Source of the DNA: Vibrio nigripulchritudo ATCC 27043
Lineage (GTDB): Bacteria > Pseudomonadota > Gammaproteobacteria > Enterobacterales > Vibrionaceae
Reading direction: 5' to 3'
DNA: 38,417 bases
Assembly (NCBI RefSeq): GCF_000222685.1
Contig: NZ_AFWJ01000257.1
Span: 1 to 38,417, forward strand
Part shown: positions 15,844-25,160 of the stretch, piece by piece
Layout of the letters: each line of letters opens with the position of its first letter
Numbering within the stretch: position 1 is the stretch's first letter
Translations under genes and position numbers: made by a program
Notes under the pieces: generated by a model
The model's input: only the letters and a program-made list of their open reading frames with translations
Told to the model about the DNA's origin: nothing
Database searches by the model: none

Positions 15844-18207
15844 TCAGAACAGACCCAACTGAGGGGCATTTAACCTTTCAAAATCCAAGCCGATGAAGGG
15901 CAGAATGGCATCGGCGATGGGTTGCAATTGTTTATCGATGTAATGCTGATAATCGATGGGGCTTTCAAGATACTCTTTGGGCTCAGGGCCATTCAGTGTG
16001 ATGACGTATTCAATACGCCCTTTATTCTGGTATTGCAGAGGTCTTCCCAGCTTCTCGTTTTTTTCGTCTGCAAGTCGAGCGGCTCGGACCTGTGGTGGAA
16101 TGTTTTTCTGGTAATCAGCCAGTTTTCTTCGAAGCCTTTTTTGGTACACGAGCTGGTGGTCGAACTCCCCGTTGCGAGTGCTTTCAACGTAGTCGCGAAT
16201 GTATTGCTCTGGATCTTGATTGTGGAAGACCATGTCATACAGCGTTTGCTGGAATTCTTGAGATAAGGGGGTCCAATCCGTTCTTGCACTTTCCAGCCCT
16301 TTAAAGATGATCTGCTCGTTATCTCCGTCACCGATAAGACCGGCGTAGCGCTTTTTAGAGCCAGCTTCAGAACCACGGATAGTTGGCATCAGAAACTTCT
16401 TATAGTGCGTTTCGTATTCCAGTTCTAAATGGGAAGTAATACCAAATTCTTCGGTTAAGTGCGTTTGCCACCACTGATTGATGTGCTCGACTAAAGCGTG
16501 TCCTATTTTGTCTGCATCTTCCTGTGAATGAGGCTGGTTTAGGGCGACGAAAGTGGAGTCGGTGTCCCCATAAATGACCTGATAGCCTTTGTCTTCGATG
16601 AGTGTACGAGTTTGCTTCATGATTTCGTGCCCACGCATTGTAATGGATGATGCCAGACGAGTATCAAAGAAACGGCAGCCAGATGAACCTAACACCCCAT
16701 AAAAAGAGTTCATGATGATCTTAATTGCCTGCGAGAAGGCTTTCTCATTGTTCTTCTTCGCCACATCTCGTGCTGCCCAGAGCTGCTCGATCATCTTGGG
16801 AAGAAAATGACGCTCACGGTGGAATTGTCCGCCTCGAAAGCCTTCAACGGCAGTATCTGGCGTATTCCCGACATCCAGTTTCAGACCTTCAATTAAGCCC
16901 ATCGGATCAATCAAAAAGCTCCGAATGATAGACGGATACAGGCTTTTAAAATCCAGAACCAGCACAGAGTTATACAATCCCGGGATGGAATCCATCACAT
17001 AACCACCGGGGCTGGCTAGCCAGTTCTCGGATTGTAGATTCGGTGCGATGTAATTTGCACGGTGTAGCTGAGGCAAATACAGGTTGGTAAAGGCGGCAAC
17101 GGAACCGCCAAGCCTGTCCAGTTCTACTCCAGTGAGTTTCGATCGTTCTATGGCAAATTCCAGAAGATGAGTGTGCTCAAATATACGGTTCACCAGCACA
17201 CAATCTTGCAGGTTGTACTTCGCTAGGGCGGGTTTGTCTTCGGCAAACATCCGATTAATTTCATCCATGCGGTCATGAACGTTATGGATGTCTTTTCCTT
17301 CTCCGAGAAGCTCCTGAGAAACGGATTCCAGCGACCAGGATCGAAAGTGGTAGGTCGCGGTTTTTAACGTATCAATACCATCTAGCACAACCCGACCGGG
17401 AATGGTAATGAAGCTCTGGTTGCTGTTATTGGACTGGCGAAAGTGCGCGTTTTGCCCGCCTCGCCCTATTTTCAGGGGAAGTTTGTGCCATTCACAGCGC
17501 CTGTGAAGCAATCTAAAGTCGAAATCTATGACACTCCAGCCGACTACAATGTCTGGGTCGAACATTTGAAACCAGTCGAACATAGCCTTCAATAGCGCGT
17601 ACTCGTTTTCGACCCATTGAATATTGGTGGTTGCAGCCTGAGGCTCACCAATCATGATGACCCGACTGTCCATTTCACTGGCAAGCCCGATGGAGTATAG
17701 AATCCCTTTCTCACTGCATTCGAGATCCAGAGACACCAGAGTGAGGTGAGGATGGTAGTTACCAGACTTACATTGCGTATTATTGACCTTTATATAGTCA
17801 TTTCTAGCTTGAGCATTGCCTTGAAACTGAATACTTCCCTGAATAAATCTTTCCATAAGGTATCGGTCGGCGAGCCTTACGTCGGATTCGTAGGTCAGGA
17901 TGTCATTGCTATTAAGTAATTGAGAGGCAGCGGTCGCGTGTTTAATGGCAGTGAAATAAACTCCTGCCGTAGCAACCTGGTCAAAAGTCTTTAGTGGAAG
18001 AGGCTTGATATCGAAAGGAATTGCAGCCGCATCCAATAACTCGGTTACCAGTAGTGAGTACTCAGATTCGATAAAGAACACTGGCTTTTGGTCTGGGATG
18101 ACAAGATGGGCGGGTCCTTGTGCCGTTTTTACCCATAAATCAATCTGAGCTTTGCCGGACACGTCCCTTGCTTGTCTTGTTAATACGAATCCGTCTTGAA
18201 TACTCAA
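15844..18207 (-). CDS. polB: DNA polymerase II (family B)
   Basis: This is 787 residues, against 783 in E. coli Pol II. The 3'-5' exonuclease domain shows VSLDLECSEKGILYSIG (Exo I, about 155-170), GWSVIDFDFRLLHRRC (Exo II) and YNLQDCVLVNRIF (Exo III). The polymerase domain shows LVLDFKSLYPSIIRSF (motif A), KIIMNSFYGVLGSSG (motif B) and VIYGDTDSTFV (motif C), then KKRYAGL. All catalytic acids are intact. Pol II takes part in damage tolerance, fork restart and translesion copying, and is LexA-regulated in E. coli. I looked for a CTGT-N8-ACAG box upstream (18208-18420) and did not see a convincing one. The gene is monocistronic and ends at the shared terminator. Confidence 0.97.
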   Translation of the reverse strand: MSIQDGFVLTRQARDVSGKAQIDLWVKTAQGPAHLVIPDQKPVFFIESEYSLLVTELLDAAAIPFDIKPLPLKTFDQVATAGVYFTAIKHATAASQLLNSNDILTYESDVRLADRYLMERFIQGSIQFQGNAQARNDYIKVNNTQCKSGNYHPHLTLVSLDLECSEKGILYSIGLASEMDSRVIMIGEPQAATTNIQWVENEYALLKAMFDWFQMFDPDIVVGWSVIDFDFRLLHRRCEWHKLPLKIGRGGQNAHFRQSNNSNQSFITIPGRVVLDGIDTLKTATYHFRSWSLESVSQELLGEGKDIHNVHDRMDEINRMFAEDKPALAKYNLQDCVLVNRIFEHTHLLEFAIERSKLTGVELDRLGGSVAAFTNLYLPQLHRANYIAPNLQSENWLASPGGYVMDSIPGLYNSVLVLDFKSLYPSIIRSFLIDPMGLIEGLKLDVGNTPDTAVEGFRGGQFHRERHFLPKMIEQLWAARDVAKKNNEKAFSQAIKIIMNSFYGVLGSSGCRFFDTRLASSITMRGHEIMKQTRTLIEDKGYQVIYGDTDSTFVALNQPHSQEDADKIGHALVEHINQWWQTHLTEEFGITSHLELEYETHYKKFLMPTIRGSEAGSKKRYAGLIGDGDNEQIIFKGLESARTDWTPLSQEFQQTLYDMVFHNQDPEQYIRDYVESTRNGEFDHQLVYQKRLRRKLADYQKNIPPQVRAARLADEKNEKLGRPLQYQNKGRIEYVITLNGPEPKEYLESPIDYQHYIDKQLQPIADAILPFIGLDFERLNAPQLGLF

Positions 18208-18742
18208 TGTGTCTATCTCTACTTCGCTGGTCTTGTGAATTTCTTACAATTTTTATGGTTTAGCAACTTTGAGGTATTGATGACCAGAAATGCATCAACT
18301 TACACTTCAAAACCGCTTTAATTATATCTAAGTCGATTGAATTTATTGAAACTTATTCGTTACAAACAGGGCGCAAAATACCGCACAACCTAACATATAG
18401 TTATAAATAAGAACTTTTGGATCTGAGGTCTGTGTCGAATTATTTGATGGGAATTAAGACGTTATGATTTGTTTACTGAAATATCAATAAATAACAAATT
18501 CGCGCTCTCTCACATTGCTGACTAAAATTGCCACAACAATTGGCGAAAATCAGTACAAACGAGGGGTAAGTTAACGACTCTGATTATAAGTTATGACGAA
18601 AGTTTGCGTTGTGACGCATATTCATTGTAATTTTTAACCCAGAATTGAGATATGATGAGTTCAACTGAATTTATGAATTCAGTTCACCGGAGTGTGAACT
18701 GAAGGAATAGATAGAACCAAAAAATAGTGTGGAGATACAAGT
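18208..18742. promoter_or_regulatory. Divergent promoter region of polB and uvrY-uvrC-pgsA
   Basis: This is 535 bases without a gene. An inverted repeat AACTGAATT (18663-18671) / AATTCAGTT (18676-18684), with a further GTGAACTGA just downstream, sits 60-80 bases before the uvrY start. A TATGAT at 18651-18656 could be its -10 box, but the -35 is not clear. It may be a regulator site or a leader hairpin. Nothing else was recognised in the stretch. Confidence 0.45.
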
Positions 18743-19387
18743 TTGATAAATGTTTTCCTTGTAGATGATCACGAGCTGGTTCGCACAGGGATACGACGTA
18801 TTATTGAAGACGTCCGTGGTATGAACGTAGCAGGGGAAGCTGACAGCGGTGAAGAAGCCGTCAAGTGGTGCAGAAATAACCATGCTGACGTTGTTTTAAT
18901 GGATATGAACATGCCAGGCATCGGGGGTATGGAAGCAACGAAAAAAGTGCTTCGTTTCAACCCTGATGTAAAAATCATTGTACTGACCGTACACACAGAG
19001 AACCCGTTTCCGACGAAGGTTATGCAAGCCGGAGCTGCGGGGTATCTGACAAAAGGGGCGGGTCCAGACGAAATGGTGAATGCCATTCGAATGGTGCACT
19101 CCGGGCAGCGCTACATTTCACCTGAAATTGCGCAGCAAATGGCGTTGAGCCAGTTCTCTTCCGCATCTGAAAATCCTTTCAAAGACCTTTCGGAACGAGA
19201 ACTTCAAATCATGATGATGATTACTAAAGGTCAGAAGGTTACCGACATCTCAGAGCAATTGAGTCTGAGTCCGAAAACCGTAAACAGCTACCGCTACCGT
19301 TTATTCAGCAAGCTGGATATCAGTGGTGATGTTGAACTGACTCACTTAGCAATCCGTCACGGAATGATCGATACCGAGACTTTGTAG
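18743..19387 (+). CDS. uvrY: UvrY/VarA (GacA-type) response regulator
   Basis: This is 214 residues of a NarL/FixJ-type response regulator, very close to E. coli UvrY and Vibrio Var[21 protein letters not shown], phospho-acceptor Asp54 in [32 protein letters not shown], and a LuxR-type helix-turn-helix [20 protein letters not shown] followed by [22 protein letters not shown]. It pairs with the BarA/VarS hybrid kinase and drives the small RNAs CsrB/C/D that titrate CsrA, controlling carbon storage, motility, biofilm and virulence. The start is TTG at 18743, with GGAG 8 bases upstream. The stop overlaps the GTG start of uvrC by one base, as in the conserved uvrY-uvrC operon. VarA is the Vibrio name. 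Confidence 0.96.
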   Translation: MINVFLVDDHELVRTGIRRIIEDVRGMNVAGEADSGEEAVKWCRNNHADVVLMDMNMPGIGGMEATKKVLRFNPDVKIIVLTVHTENPFPTKVMQAGAAGYLTKGAGPDEMVNAIRMVHSGQRYISPEIAQQMALSQFSSASENPFKDLSERELQIMMMITKGQKVTDISEQLSLSPKTVNSYRYRLFSKLDISGDVELTHLAIRHGMIDTETL

Positions 19388-21219
19388 TGTCTCAGCAATT
19401 CGATTCCGGTTCCTTTCTTAAGACAGTTACCAGTCAACCCGGCGTTTACAGAATGTACAACGCCGAGTCGACGGTAATTTATGTCGGTAAAGCCAAAGAT
19501 CTCAAGAAACGTCTTTCCAGTTACTTCCGTAAAAAGGTCGATAACGAAAAAACGCGTGCGTTAGTCAGTCACATCAACAAGATTGACGTGACGGTTACGC
19601 ATACCGAGACAGAAGCGTTAATCCTTGAACACAACTACATCAAGCAATACTTACCCAAATACAACGTATTGCTTCGAGACGACAAGTCCTACCCCTATAT
19701 CTTTCTGAGCGGTCATAAACATCCACGCATTTCGATGCACCGAGGTGCTAAGAAGCGCAAAGGGGAGTACTTTGGACCGTACCCAGATTCTGGTGCTGTC
19801 CGCGAATCATTGCATTTAATCCAAAAGATTTTTCCGGTTCGCCAGTGTGAAGACACGGTGTACAGCAACCGTACCCGTCCATGTTTGATGTATCAGATTG
19901 GGCGATGTGCCGCACCTTGTGTTTCGTCTGTAATTTCGGATGAAGAGTACGCGGAGCTTGTGAACTACGTTCGCCTTTTTTTGAATGGGAAGGACAAACA
20001 AGTTCTAGAAACACTGGTTTCCAAGATGGAAAAAGCCAGTATGGAGCTGCGCTTTGAAGATGCAGCGACTCTAAGGGATCAGATTCAGGCGATTCGTCGG
20101 GTACAGGAGCAGCAATTCGTTTCTGAAGATTCCATGGATGACTTAGATGTTTTGGGCTTTGCTCAGGAAAATGGCATTGCGTGCATCCATATTTTGATGA
20201 TTCGTCAGGGCAAGGTATTAGGAAGTCGCAGCCACTTTCCTAAGATCCCAAATAACACTGACCGACATGAAATTTTTCACAGTTTTCTGAGCCAGTACTA
20301 TTTGAATCATAACGAAGCGCGAACCATTCCGACTCGATTGATTCTGGAGCAGGACCTGTTTGTGGATGCCGAACCTTTTCAGGAAGTGCTGACTCAAATA
20401 GCCGGGCGGAAGATCACCATTCTGACAAATCCGAAAGGTACGCGAGCGCGTTATCTTAAATTGGCAAACACCAATGCACTGACAGCGATAACCACCAAAA
20501 TTAACCACAAGATGACGATTAATCAGCGTGTGAAAGCGCTTCAGGATCATCTTGATATGGATTCTATCCAGCGCATGGAGTGTTTTGATATCAGTCACAC
20601 CATGGGCGAAAGCACCATAGCGTCTTGTGTGGTGTTTAATCGTGAAGGTCCGGTCAAACAGGAATACCGTCGATACAACATTGAGGGTATTACGGGGGGA
20701 GACGATTACGCCGCCATGGGGCAGGTTCTGGATCGTCGATATTCAAAGCAGTTGGACATTGAAAAGATCCCCGACATTATCTTTATCGATGGCGGTAAAG
20801 GGCAGTTAAATCGTGCTCACGAAATCATTTCTCAGCACTGGGAAGACTGGCCTAAGCGACCAAGGCTGATAGGTATTGCTAAGGGCATAACCCGAAAACC
20901 TGGTTTAGAGACCATGATTACGGTTGAAGGTGATGAGTTCAACATGGCGACTGATGAACCTGCGTTGCACCTGATTCAGCACATTCGGGATGAAAGCCAC
21001 AACCATGCTATAGCAGGTCACCGAGCCAAACGAGGTAAAACCCGTCGCACCAGCGCACTGGAAGGCATTGAAGGTGTCGGTCCTAAACGGCGTCAGGCTT
21101 TACTGAAATACATGGGTGGTTTGCAGGAGTTAAAGCGGGCAACTGTCGAAGAAATCGCCAAAGTTCCAGGTATTAGCCTTTCTTTGGCAGAAAACATTCA
21201 TCAAGCATTGAAACAATAG
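19387..21219 (+). CDS. uvrC: Excinuclease ABC subunit C
   Basis: This is 610 residues, the E. coli length. UvrC makes both incisions around a lesion marked by UvrA/UvrB. An N-terminal GIY-YIG nuclease (about 14-95: [20 protein letters not shown], then [11 protein letters not shown]) makes the 3' cut. A cysteine cluster lies near 150-175 (VRQCED, RPCLMY, RCAAPC). The UVR/BC helical motif spans about 203-238. The RNase H-like domain (about 390-530: [25 protein letters not shown]) makes the 5' cut, and C-terminal helix-hairpin-helix repeats follow ([20 protein letters not shown]). The start is GTG, overlapping the uvrY stop, so translation is coupled. Confidence 0.98.
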   Translation: MSQQFDSGSFLKTVTSQPGVYRMYNAESTVIYVGKAKDLKKRLSSYFRKKVDNEKTRALVSHINKIDVTVTHTETEALILEHNYIKQYLPKYNVLLRDDKSYPYIFLSGHKHPRISMHRGAKKRKGEYFGPYPDSGAVRESLHLIQKIFPVRQCEDTVYSNRTRPCLMYQIGRCAAPCVSSVISDEEYAELVNYVRLFLNGKDKQVLETLVSKMEKASMELRFEDAATLRDQIQAIRRVQEQQFVSEDSMDDLDVLGFAQENGIACIHILMIRQGKVLGSRSHFPKIPNNTDRHEIFHSFLSQYYLNHNEARTIPTRLILEQDLFVDAEPFQEVLTQIAGRKITILTNPKGTRARYLKLANTNALTAITTKINHKMTINQRVKALQDHLDMDSIQRMECFDISHTMGESTIASCVVFNREGPVKQEYRRYNIEGITGGDDYAAMGQVLDRRYSKQLDIEKIPDIIFIDGGKGQLNRAHEIISQHWEDWPKRPRLIGIAKGITRKPGLETMITVEGDEFNMATDEPALHLIQHIRDESHNHAIAGHRAKRGKTRRTSALEGIEGVGPKRRQALLKYMGGLQELKRATVEEIAKVPGISLSLAENIHQALKQ

Positions 21220-21269
21220 ACGTTTTGACGCACCATTAAGCGCGCAATGACTAAGAGCTTAAAAAATAT

Positions 21270-21827
21270 ATGCGTTTTACCATACCGAACATTCTTACCT
21301 TACTCCGATTAGTACTGATTCCTGTATTTGTCATCGTGTTTTACATCCCCACGCCATGGGCTCCTTTTGCCGCTGCAATGGTTTTTTGGGTAGCAGGATT
21401 TACTGATTGGCTAGACGGTATGTTAGCGCGTCGGCTTGGGCAAACTTCTCGCTTCGGAGCGTTTCTTGATCCCGTTGCCGACAAAGTGATGGTTGCAACG
21501 GCTCTTATTCTGATTACAGAGCATTACGCGACCTGGTGGATCACCATTCCGGCGATAACCATGATTGCTCGTGAAATTATTATTTCTGCTCTGCGCGAAT
21601 GGATGGCAGAAATAGGCAAACGCTCAAGTGTCGCAGTGTCATGGGTAGGCAAGGTAAAAACACTGTCCCAGATGTTCGCACTTTGGGTTCTCATCTGGCG
21701 TTATGATGACTGGATGGTGTGGCTGGGTTACGCGGCGCTATATTTCGCTACAATTCTGACCTACTGGTCAATGGTTCAGTATCTGGTTGCTGCCAAAGAT
21801 GATCTTCTGGATGAAAAGCATCAATAG
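21270..21827 (+). CDS. pgsA: CDP-diacylglycerol-glycerol-3-phosphate 3-phosphatidyltransferase
   Basis: This 185-residue inner-membrane enzyme catalyses the committed step of phosphatidylglycerol synthesis: CDP-diacylglycerol plus glycerol-3-phosphate gives phosphatidylglycerophosphate and CMP. The CDP-alcohol phosphatidyltransferase signature D-x2-DG-x2-AR-x8-G-x3-D-x3-D is complete in [18 protein letters not shown] then AFLDPVAD. About four to six membrane helices are visible, starting with [20 protein letters not shown]. It follows uvrC by 50 bases, as in E. coli, and a terminator follows it. In E. coli the tRNA genes glyW-cysT-leuZ come next; here a minus-strand cyclase gene lies in between. 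Confidence 0.97.
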   Translation: MRFTIPNILTLLRLVLIPVFVIVFYIPTPWAPFAAAMVFWVAGFTDWLDGMLARRLGQTSRFGAFLDPVADKVMVATALILITEHYATWWITIPAITMIAREIIISALREWMAEIGKRSSVAVSWVGKVKTLSQMFALWVLIWRYDDWMVWLGYAALYFATILTYWSMVQYLVAAKDDLLDEKHQ

Positions 21828-21851
21828 ATTGCCAAGCTGACAAAGAATAAT

Positions 21852-21878
21852 AAACGGATGAGAAATCATCCGTTTTTT
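21852..21878. terminator. Terminator after pgsA, shared with the convergent GGDEF gene
   Basis: A 10-bp stem, AAACGGATGA (21852-21861) with TCATCCGTTT (21866-21875), has a GAAA tetraloop and a run of six T on the plus strand. The minus side has a weaker TTTATTATT tail. It ends uvrY-uvrC-pgsA and probably the opposing cyclase transcript. Confidence 0.9.
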
Positions 21879-23943
21879 ATGCCTCCGCTTTAGCGACTTC
21901 GGATACTGCGTACTGATTTCTTCCCCCACGTTTGGCGTGATATAGCGCGCTGTCAGCGTGCTGCAGAGATTCAGATAGGGAAACTGAAGAAGGGCACTCA
22001 TCGAAGTGAGCCACGCCTATTGAAAGCGATACGCGGTCAGCACAGTACGAATTCAGATTGGGTAGGTTCAACTTGAAAACGGCTTGCTGAAAATTCTGAA
22101 CTGCATCATTTACCTTCGCCGATGTTCTTCCTCCGACCACAATAGCGAATTCGTCGCCACCGTAGCGGTAACACTTGGCACTCAGGTGCTTAAAATGCTC
22201 CTTAATTTGCTGAGTGATGGTGATGAGTACTTCGTCGCCCTTAACGTGACCGTAATGGTCATTGAGCTGCTTATAGCAATCAATATCCAGCATGATGATA
22301 CTGTAGCCAGACTGCTTTTTGTTTTGCAGTTCTCTGTAATGAGCATCCAAGGACTGGCGATTCCATAATTTGGTCAGATGATCTGTTTGAGAGATGAGGG
22401 TGAGCTGATGTCGGTTGAGCTGGTTTTCCAGTGCAATAGAAAGATAGTTCGTCAACTGAAGAAATAGCTCATATTGATACGTTTGATAGGCATAGCAAGC
22501 CCCTGCCTGAATCGTGAAGACGGCTTTCACTTCACCATTGATGGTGATTGGAGAGAATAACAACGAGCTCATGTTATCGTGCTCTGAGGTTTCACCTAGC
22601 ATTTCACGCTTTTTCTCTGCCGTCATATCGTTGAAATAAAGTGAAGAGTTATTCTTAGCGCAGTATTCAAAGAATGTCGCTTTCTGCAGAAAATCGACGT
22701 AGGTTGGCTTCTTAATGGCATTGTCTTCGTAATAATGTTCCACAAAAAGTTTTGGCTTGTCAGACTCATAAAACGCAATGGCAAGCGTATCGATGGTGAA
22801 AAGATTACTCAGATCATCAACTAGCTGGGGTAGTACATCCCGAAAATTGTTGCACGTGCTCAGGTATTGCCCAACCCGGTTGATCAATGCCAGGTTTTTA
22901 TTGATGTCCTGCGCTGATTCCAGTGCCAGTCGATCCATATTGAGCTGGTAAATTTGGCTAAGGTAATCTTTTTCCCTTTTCAGTGCGGCATCACGAGACT
23001 TCTTGAAAGAAGCAAAGAGCGCACTGAAATGCTCATCTTTTTCTTCTCCGGAAGGCATGGTTTCCAGCCGACTCAATAAGATGTGGTTGTACTTGTCGAT
23101 AAGTTTGTCTGTGCCGACTTTTCTTGCATAACTTAACCCTTCTTCAAGGTATTGATCCAATAAAGTCCAGTTAGACTGCTTTACTAGCAGATAGCAGTAA
23201 TCCAGCATCATTTCAGACAGATAGTAATCGTTCTGACAAACTTTAATCGCGTCTATTGCAGCAAGGTGGTGGGTCTCGGAAAGTTCAAAGTTCCCCCTTG
23301 CCATATGGTAGCGACCCTGAACCTGATGATAGAAGCTAAGGTATCTTAGATTACCGTGTATATGAGGTTCTATCAGATCCGATATGGCAGCGACTTCATC
23401 CAACTGATTGAGCTCTACTTTGACACCAATGATATTGATGTAAGGAACCAGCTTGTATTCCAGCTCTTCATCATTCAACGCATCAAGTGATTGCTCAAAG
23501 TATTTCAATGCCGATGAATACTGCTCAACATTCATAAGCAGGTCACCAATATTATTGCGGATAAAAGCCAGCAGGCGCTGGTCGCCAAACTGTTCGACTC
23601 TTTCTGCTTTGGTCAAAAATTCACTCGCATGGGAATGATCGCCCAGTAAGCCGAAAATCGTACCGATATGAAAGTAACCAATGTGAGCCAGATACTCTTG
23701 ATTATGGGTCTGGCACAAAGAGACACAGTCGAAGAACTCTTTTATAGCAGGGATCAGGTGACCTTCGCGGTATCGGGAGTAGGCATTGAAGACACTCTGA
23801 ATCTCGACAGGAATGGATTGCCCAGTAGTTTCAGACAGCTTTTGTATATCGGCATACCTTTCTTTAACATCGTTTGCAGAGGCCGCGGTCACTAGGTTTC
23901 TGACCTCTTGCATTAATGTTGTCTGCCATTGCGGATCTGTCAT
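21877..23943 (-). CDS. TPR-GAF-GGDEF diguanylate cyclase
   Basis: This is 688 residues from the ATG at 23943, preceded by AGGA at 7 bases; an upstream TTG at 23964 is less likely. The first 300 residues or so are helical TPR-like repeats (IGTIFGLLGDHSHASEFLTKAERV and following, QYSSALKYFEQSLDALNDEE). A short coiled segment and a GAF-type domain follow (about 340-500: INRVGQYLSTCNNFRDVLPQLV, LLFSPITINGEVKAVFTIQAG). The GGDEF domain covers about 515-680, with active-site G595-G-D-E-F599 and LDIDCYKQLNDHYGHVKGDE. It should make c-di-GMP. The inhibitory RxxD site is absent (the aligned residues are HLSA), so product inhibition of the usual type is not expected. No membrane segment is seen, so it is cytoplasmic. 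The TPRs suggest regulation by a protein partner. Confidence 0.92.
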   Translation of the reverse strand: MTDPQWQTTLMQEVRNLVTAASANDVKERYADIQKLSETTGQSIPVEIQSVFNAYSRYREGHLIPAIKEFFDCVSLCQTHNQEYLAHIGYFHIGTIFGLLGDHSHASEFLTKAERVEQFGDQRLLAFIRNNIGDLLMNVEQYSSALKYFEQSLDALNDEELEYKLVPYINIIGVKVELNQLDEVAAISDLIEPHIHGNLRYLSFYHQVQGRYHMARGNFELSETHHLAAIDAIKVCQNDYYLSEMMLDYCYLLVKQSNWTLLDQYLEEGLSYARKVGTDKLIDKYNHILLSRLETMPSGEEKDEHFSALFASFKKSRDAALKREKDYLSQIYQLNMDRLALESAQDINKNLALINRVGQYLSTCNNFRDVLPQLVDDLSNLFTIDTLAIAFYESDKPKLFVEHYYEDNAIKKPTYVDFLQKATFFEYCAKNNSSLYFNDMTAEKKREMLGETSEHDNMSSLLFSPITINGEVKAVFTIQAGACYAYQTYQYELFLQLTNYLSIALENQLNRHQLTLISQTDHLTKLWNRQSLDAHYRELQNKKQSGYSIIMLDIDCYKQLNDHYGHVKGDEVLITITQQIKEHFKHLSAKCYRYGGDEFAIVVGGRTSAKVNDAVQNFQQAVFKLNLPNLNSYCADRVSLSIGVAHFDECPSSVSLSESLQHADSALYHAKRGGRNQYAVSEVAKAEA

Positions 23944-24479
23944 GATGGGGTCCTGTGGTGACAATGTCGAAAATTAAGATATCTCATACTATATAAAACT
24001 CAGCCAGTTCAAAGAGCTAATTCTCTATTCACCTCAGATTTGAGCTTTAAGTGTAAACTATTGAGCTCCTTAGTTATGGAACTGCTATCTATGTTAAGAG
24101 CGTGCTAATACTATAGATTTCACAGAGACTTACTTTTAAAGAGGTGAACAAATCTGACGGTTTGTTTGGTTTCAATACTACTTGATATTAAGGTCAATAA
24201 TAAGGATTGGACGGGCGTTTTCTGTATGGATGATGAGCCGATCAAGATAAAAGGGTAGGAGTCGTATTTTTTTCAAATTCGTATCAATCTTGATTCAGTT
24301 GTAATGTGCCCACAGGCTGAATTTCTTGTGTAATGACCTTAACCTTCTTCACTACTCTGTTAATGTGTTTTAAACAAATAAAAGAGGTCGATATTGGGTA
24401 AATGTCGCTACAAAAATAATCTATTTTACTCCTTTTGAATGGAAAATAGCCAAACGAATCAAAAAACTAAAAAATACAG
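23944..24479. other. Intergenic region between the cyclase gene and the tRNA operon promoter
   Basis: This stretch of more than 500 bases is AT-rich and has no reading frame or RNA gene that I can support. It must contain the cyclase promoter at its left end. Confidence 0.4.
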
Positions 24480-24507
24480 TTGACGCTCTCGCGGGAATGC
24501 GTAGAAT
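24480..24507 (+). promoter_or_regulatory. Strong sigma-70 promoter of the tRNA operon with GC-rich discriminator
   Basis: TTGACG (24480-24485), a 16-base spacer and TAGAAT (24502-24507) fit the sigma-70 consensus well. The following GCCTTCCCG is GC-rich, as in rRNA and tRNA promoters under stringent (ppGpp) control. The first tRNA starts 51 bases after the -10 box. Confidence 0.8.
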
Positions 24508-24558
24508 GCCTTCCCGTACTCAAGAGGAACTCACCAAGGTTTTTCAAAAAGAGTCAAA

Positions 24559-24632
24559 GGCGTGTTGGCAGAGTGGCTATGCAGCGGATTGCAAATCCGT
24601 GGACCTCGGTTCGACTCCGGGACGCGCCTCCA
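24559..24632 (+). tRNA. tRNA-Cys (anticodon GCA)
   Basis: This is 74 bases with encoded CCA. The acceptor stem GGCGTGT/ACGCGCC has one wobble, the anticodon arm CGGATTGCAAATCCG carries GCA, and the T arm is CTCGGTTCGACTCCGGG. It is the first tRNA of the operon. Confidence 0.97.
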
Positions 24633-24634
24633 TC

Positions 24635-24710
24635 GCGACACTAGCTCAGTTGGTAGAGCGCAACCTTGCCAAGGTTGAGGTCACGAGTTCGAACCTCGTG
24701 TGTCGCTCCA
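24635..24710 (+). tRNA. tRNA-Gly (anticodon GCC), copy 1
   Basis: This is 76 bases with encoded CCA. The acceptor is GCGACAC/GTGTCGC, the D arm has AGCTCAGTTGGTAGAGC, the anticodon loop CTTGCCAAG gives GCC, and the T loop is GTTCGAAC. It starts 2 bases after the tRNA-Cys and is identical to the copy at 24985-25060. Confidence 0.97.
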
Positions 24711-24716
24711 AATTTT

Positions 24717-24740
24717 AGTTTGACGATATTTCGTTAAACT
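24717..24740 (+). repeat. Hairpin between tRNA-Gly copy 1 and the broken tRNA-Gly copy
   Basis: AGTTTGACG (24717-24725) pairs with CGTTAAACT (24732-24740), with one G-T wobble, around a 6-base loop. It sits directly before the broken tRNA copy and may guide processing of the precursor or be a remnant. Confidence 0.45.
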
Positions 24741-24819
24741 GCGATGCAAGGTTTCCCCCCTTGCCAAGGTTGAGGTCACGCCTAAGCCTTGAAGATCGGG
24801 AACCTCGTGTGTCGCTCCA
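24741..24819 (+). pseudogene. Broken tRNA-Gly copy (tRNA-like remnant)
   Basis: Bases 24759-24780 (CCTTGCCAAGGTTGAGGTCACG) and 24801-24819 (AACCTCGTGTGTCGCTCCA) are identical to the anticodon-to-variable and T-arm-to-CCA parts of the two intact tRNA-Gly genes. Between them the 6 bases AGTTCG are replaced by 20 unrelated bases (24781-24800), destroying the T arm, and no D arm can be seen in 24741-24758. GCGATGC at 24741 can still pair with the 3' end, using two G-T wobbles, to give an acceptor-like stem ending in CCA. It is therefore a pseudogene or a tRNA-shaped decoy within the same transcript. Confidence 0.8.
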
Positions 24820-24884
24820 AATTAAAGTGGTATGGCTTGAATAGCGATATCCAGATGGTGTCTCCATCACAATGAATATTGTGT

Positions 24885-24971
24885 GCCCTGGTGGTGGAAT
24901 TGGTAGACACAAGGGATTTAAAATCCCTCGGCGTTCGCGCTGTGCCGGTTCAAGTCCGGCCCGGGGCACCA
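24885..24971 (+). tRNA. tRNA-Leu (anticodon TAA)
   Basis: This is 87 bases with encoded CCA and a class II long variable arm (CGGCGTTCGCGCTG). The acceptor is GCCCTGG/CCGGGGC, the anticodon stem GGGAT/ATCCC holds loop TTTAAAA with TAA, and the T loop is GTTCAAGTC. It corresponds to E. coli leuZ, which also lies in the glyW-cysT-leuZ cluster after pgsA. Confidence 0.97.
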
Positions 24972-24984
24972 TCTCATCATATAT

Positions 24985-25060
24985 GCGACACTAGCTCAGT
25001 TGGTAGAGCGCAACCTTGCCAAGGTTGAGGTCACGAGTTCGAACCTCGTGTGTCGCTCCA
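24985..25060 (+). tRNA. tRNA-Gly (anticodon GCC), copy 2
   Basis: This is 76 bases with encoded CCA, identical in every base to the copy at 24635-24710. It is the last tRNA of the operon and is followed at once by a strong terminator. Confidence 0.97.
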
Positions 25061-25065
25061 AATAC

Positions 25066-25097
25066 AAAAAACCTCGATAGCAATATCGAGGTTTTTT
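25066..25097 (+). terminator. Rho-independent terminator of the tRNA operon
   Basis: AAAAAACCTCGATA (25066-25079) pairs with TATCGAGGTTTTTT (25084-25097) around GCAA, then GTTTTTA follows. It is a perfect 14-bp stem right after tRNA-Gly copy 2. Confidence 0.93.
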
Positions 25098-25111
25098 GTT
25101 TTTAGCCTACT

Positions 25112-25138
25112 AAAAACCCAAGCCAAAGCTTGGGTTTT
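25112..25138 (-). terminator. Terminator downstream of the MscS-type gene
   Basis: AAAACCCAAGC (25113-25123) and GCTTGGGTTTT (25128-25138) form an 11-bp stem with a CAAA loop. On the minus strand it is followed by a T-rich tail. It lies 23 bases past the stop at 25161 and could also back up the tRNA terminator on the plus strand. Confidence 0.88.
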
Positions 25139-25160
25139 ATCATTTGCATGAATCTGTTTG

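Noticed and set aside
18208-18420. LexA box upstream of polB
   Set aside because: No CTGT-N8-ACAG pattern with acceptable match was found; only an isolated ACAG near 18366.
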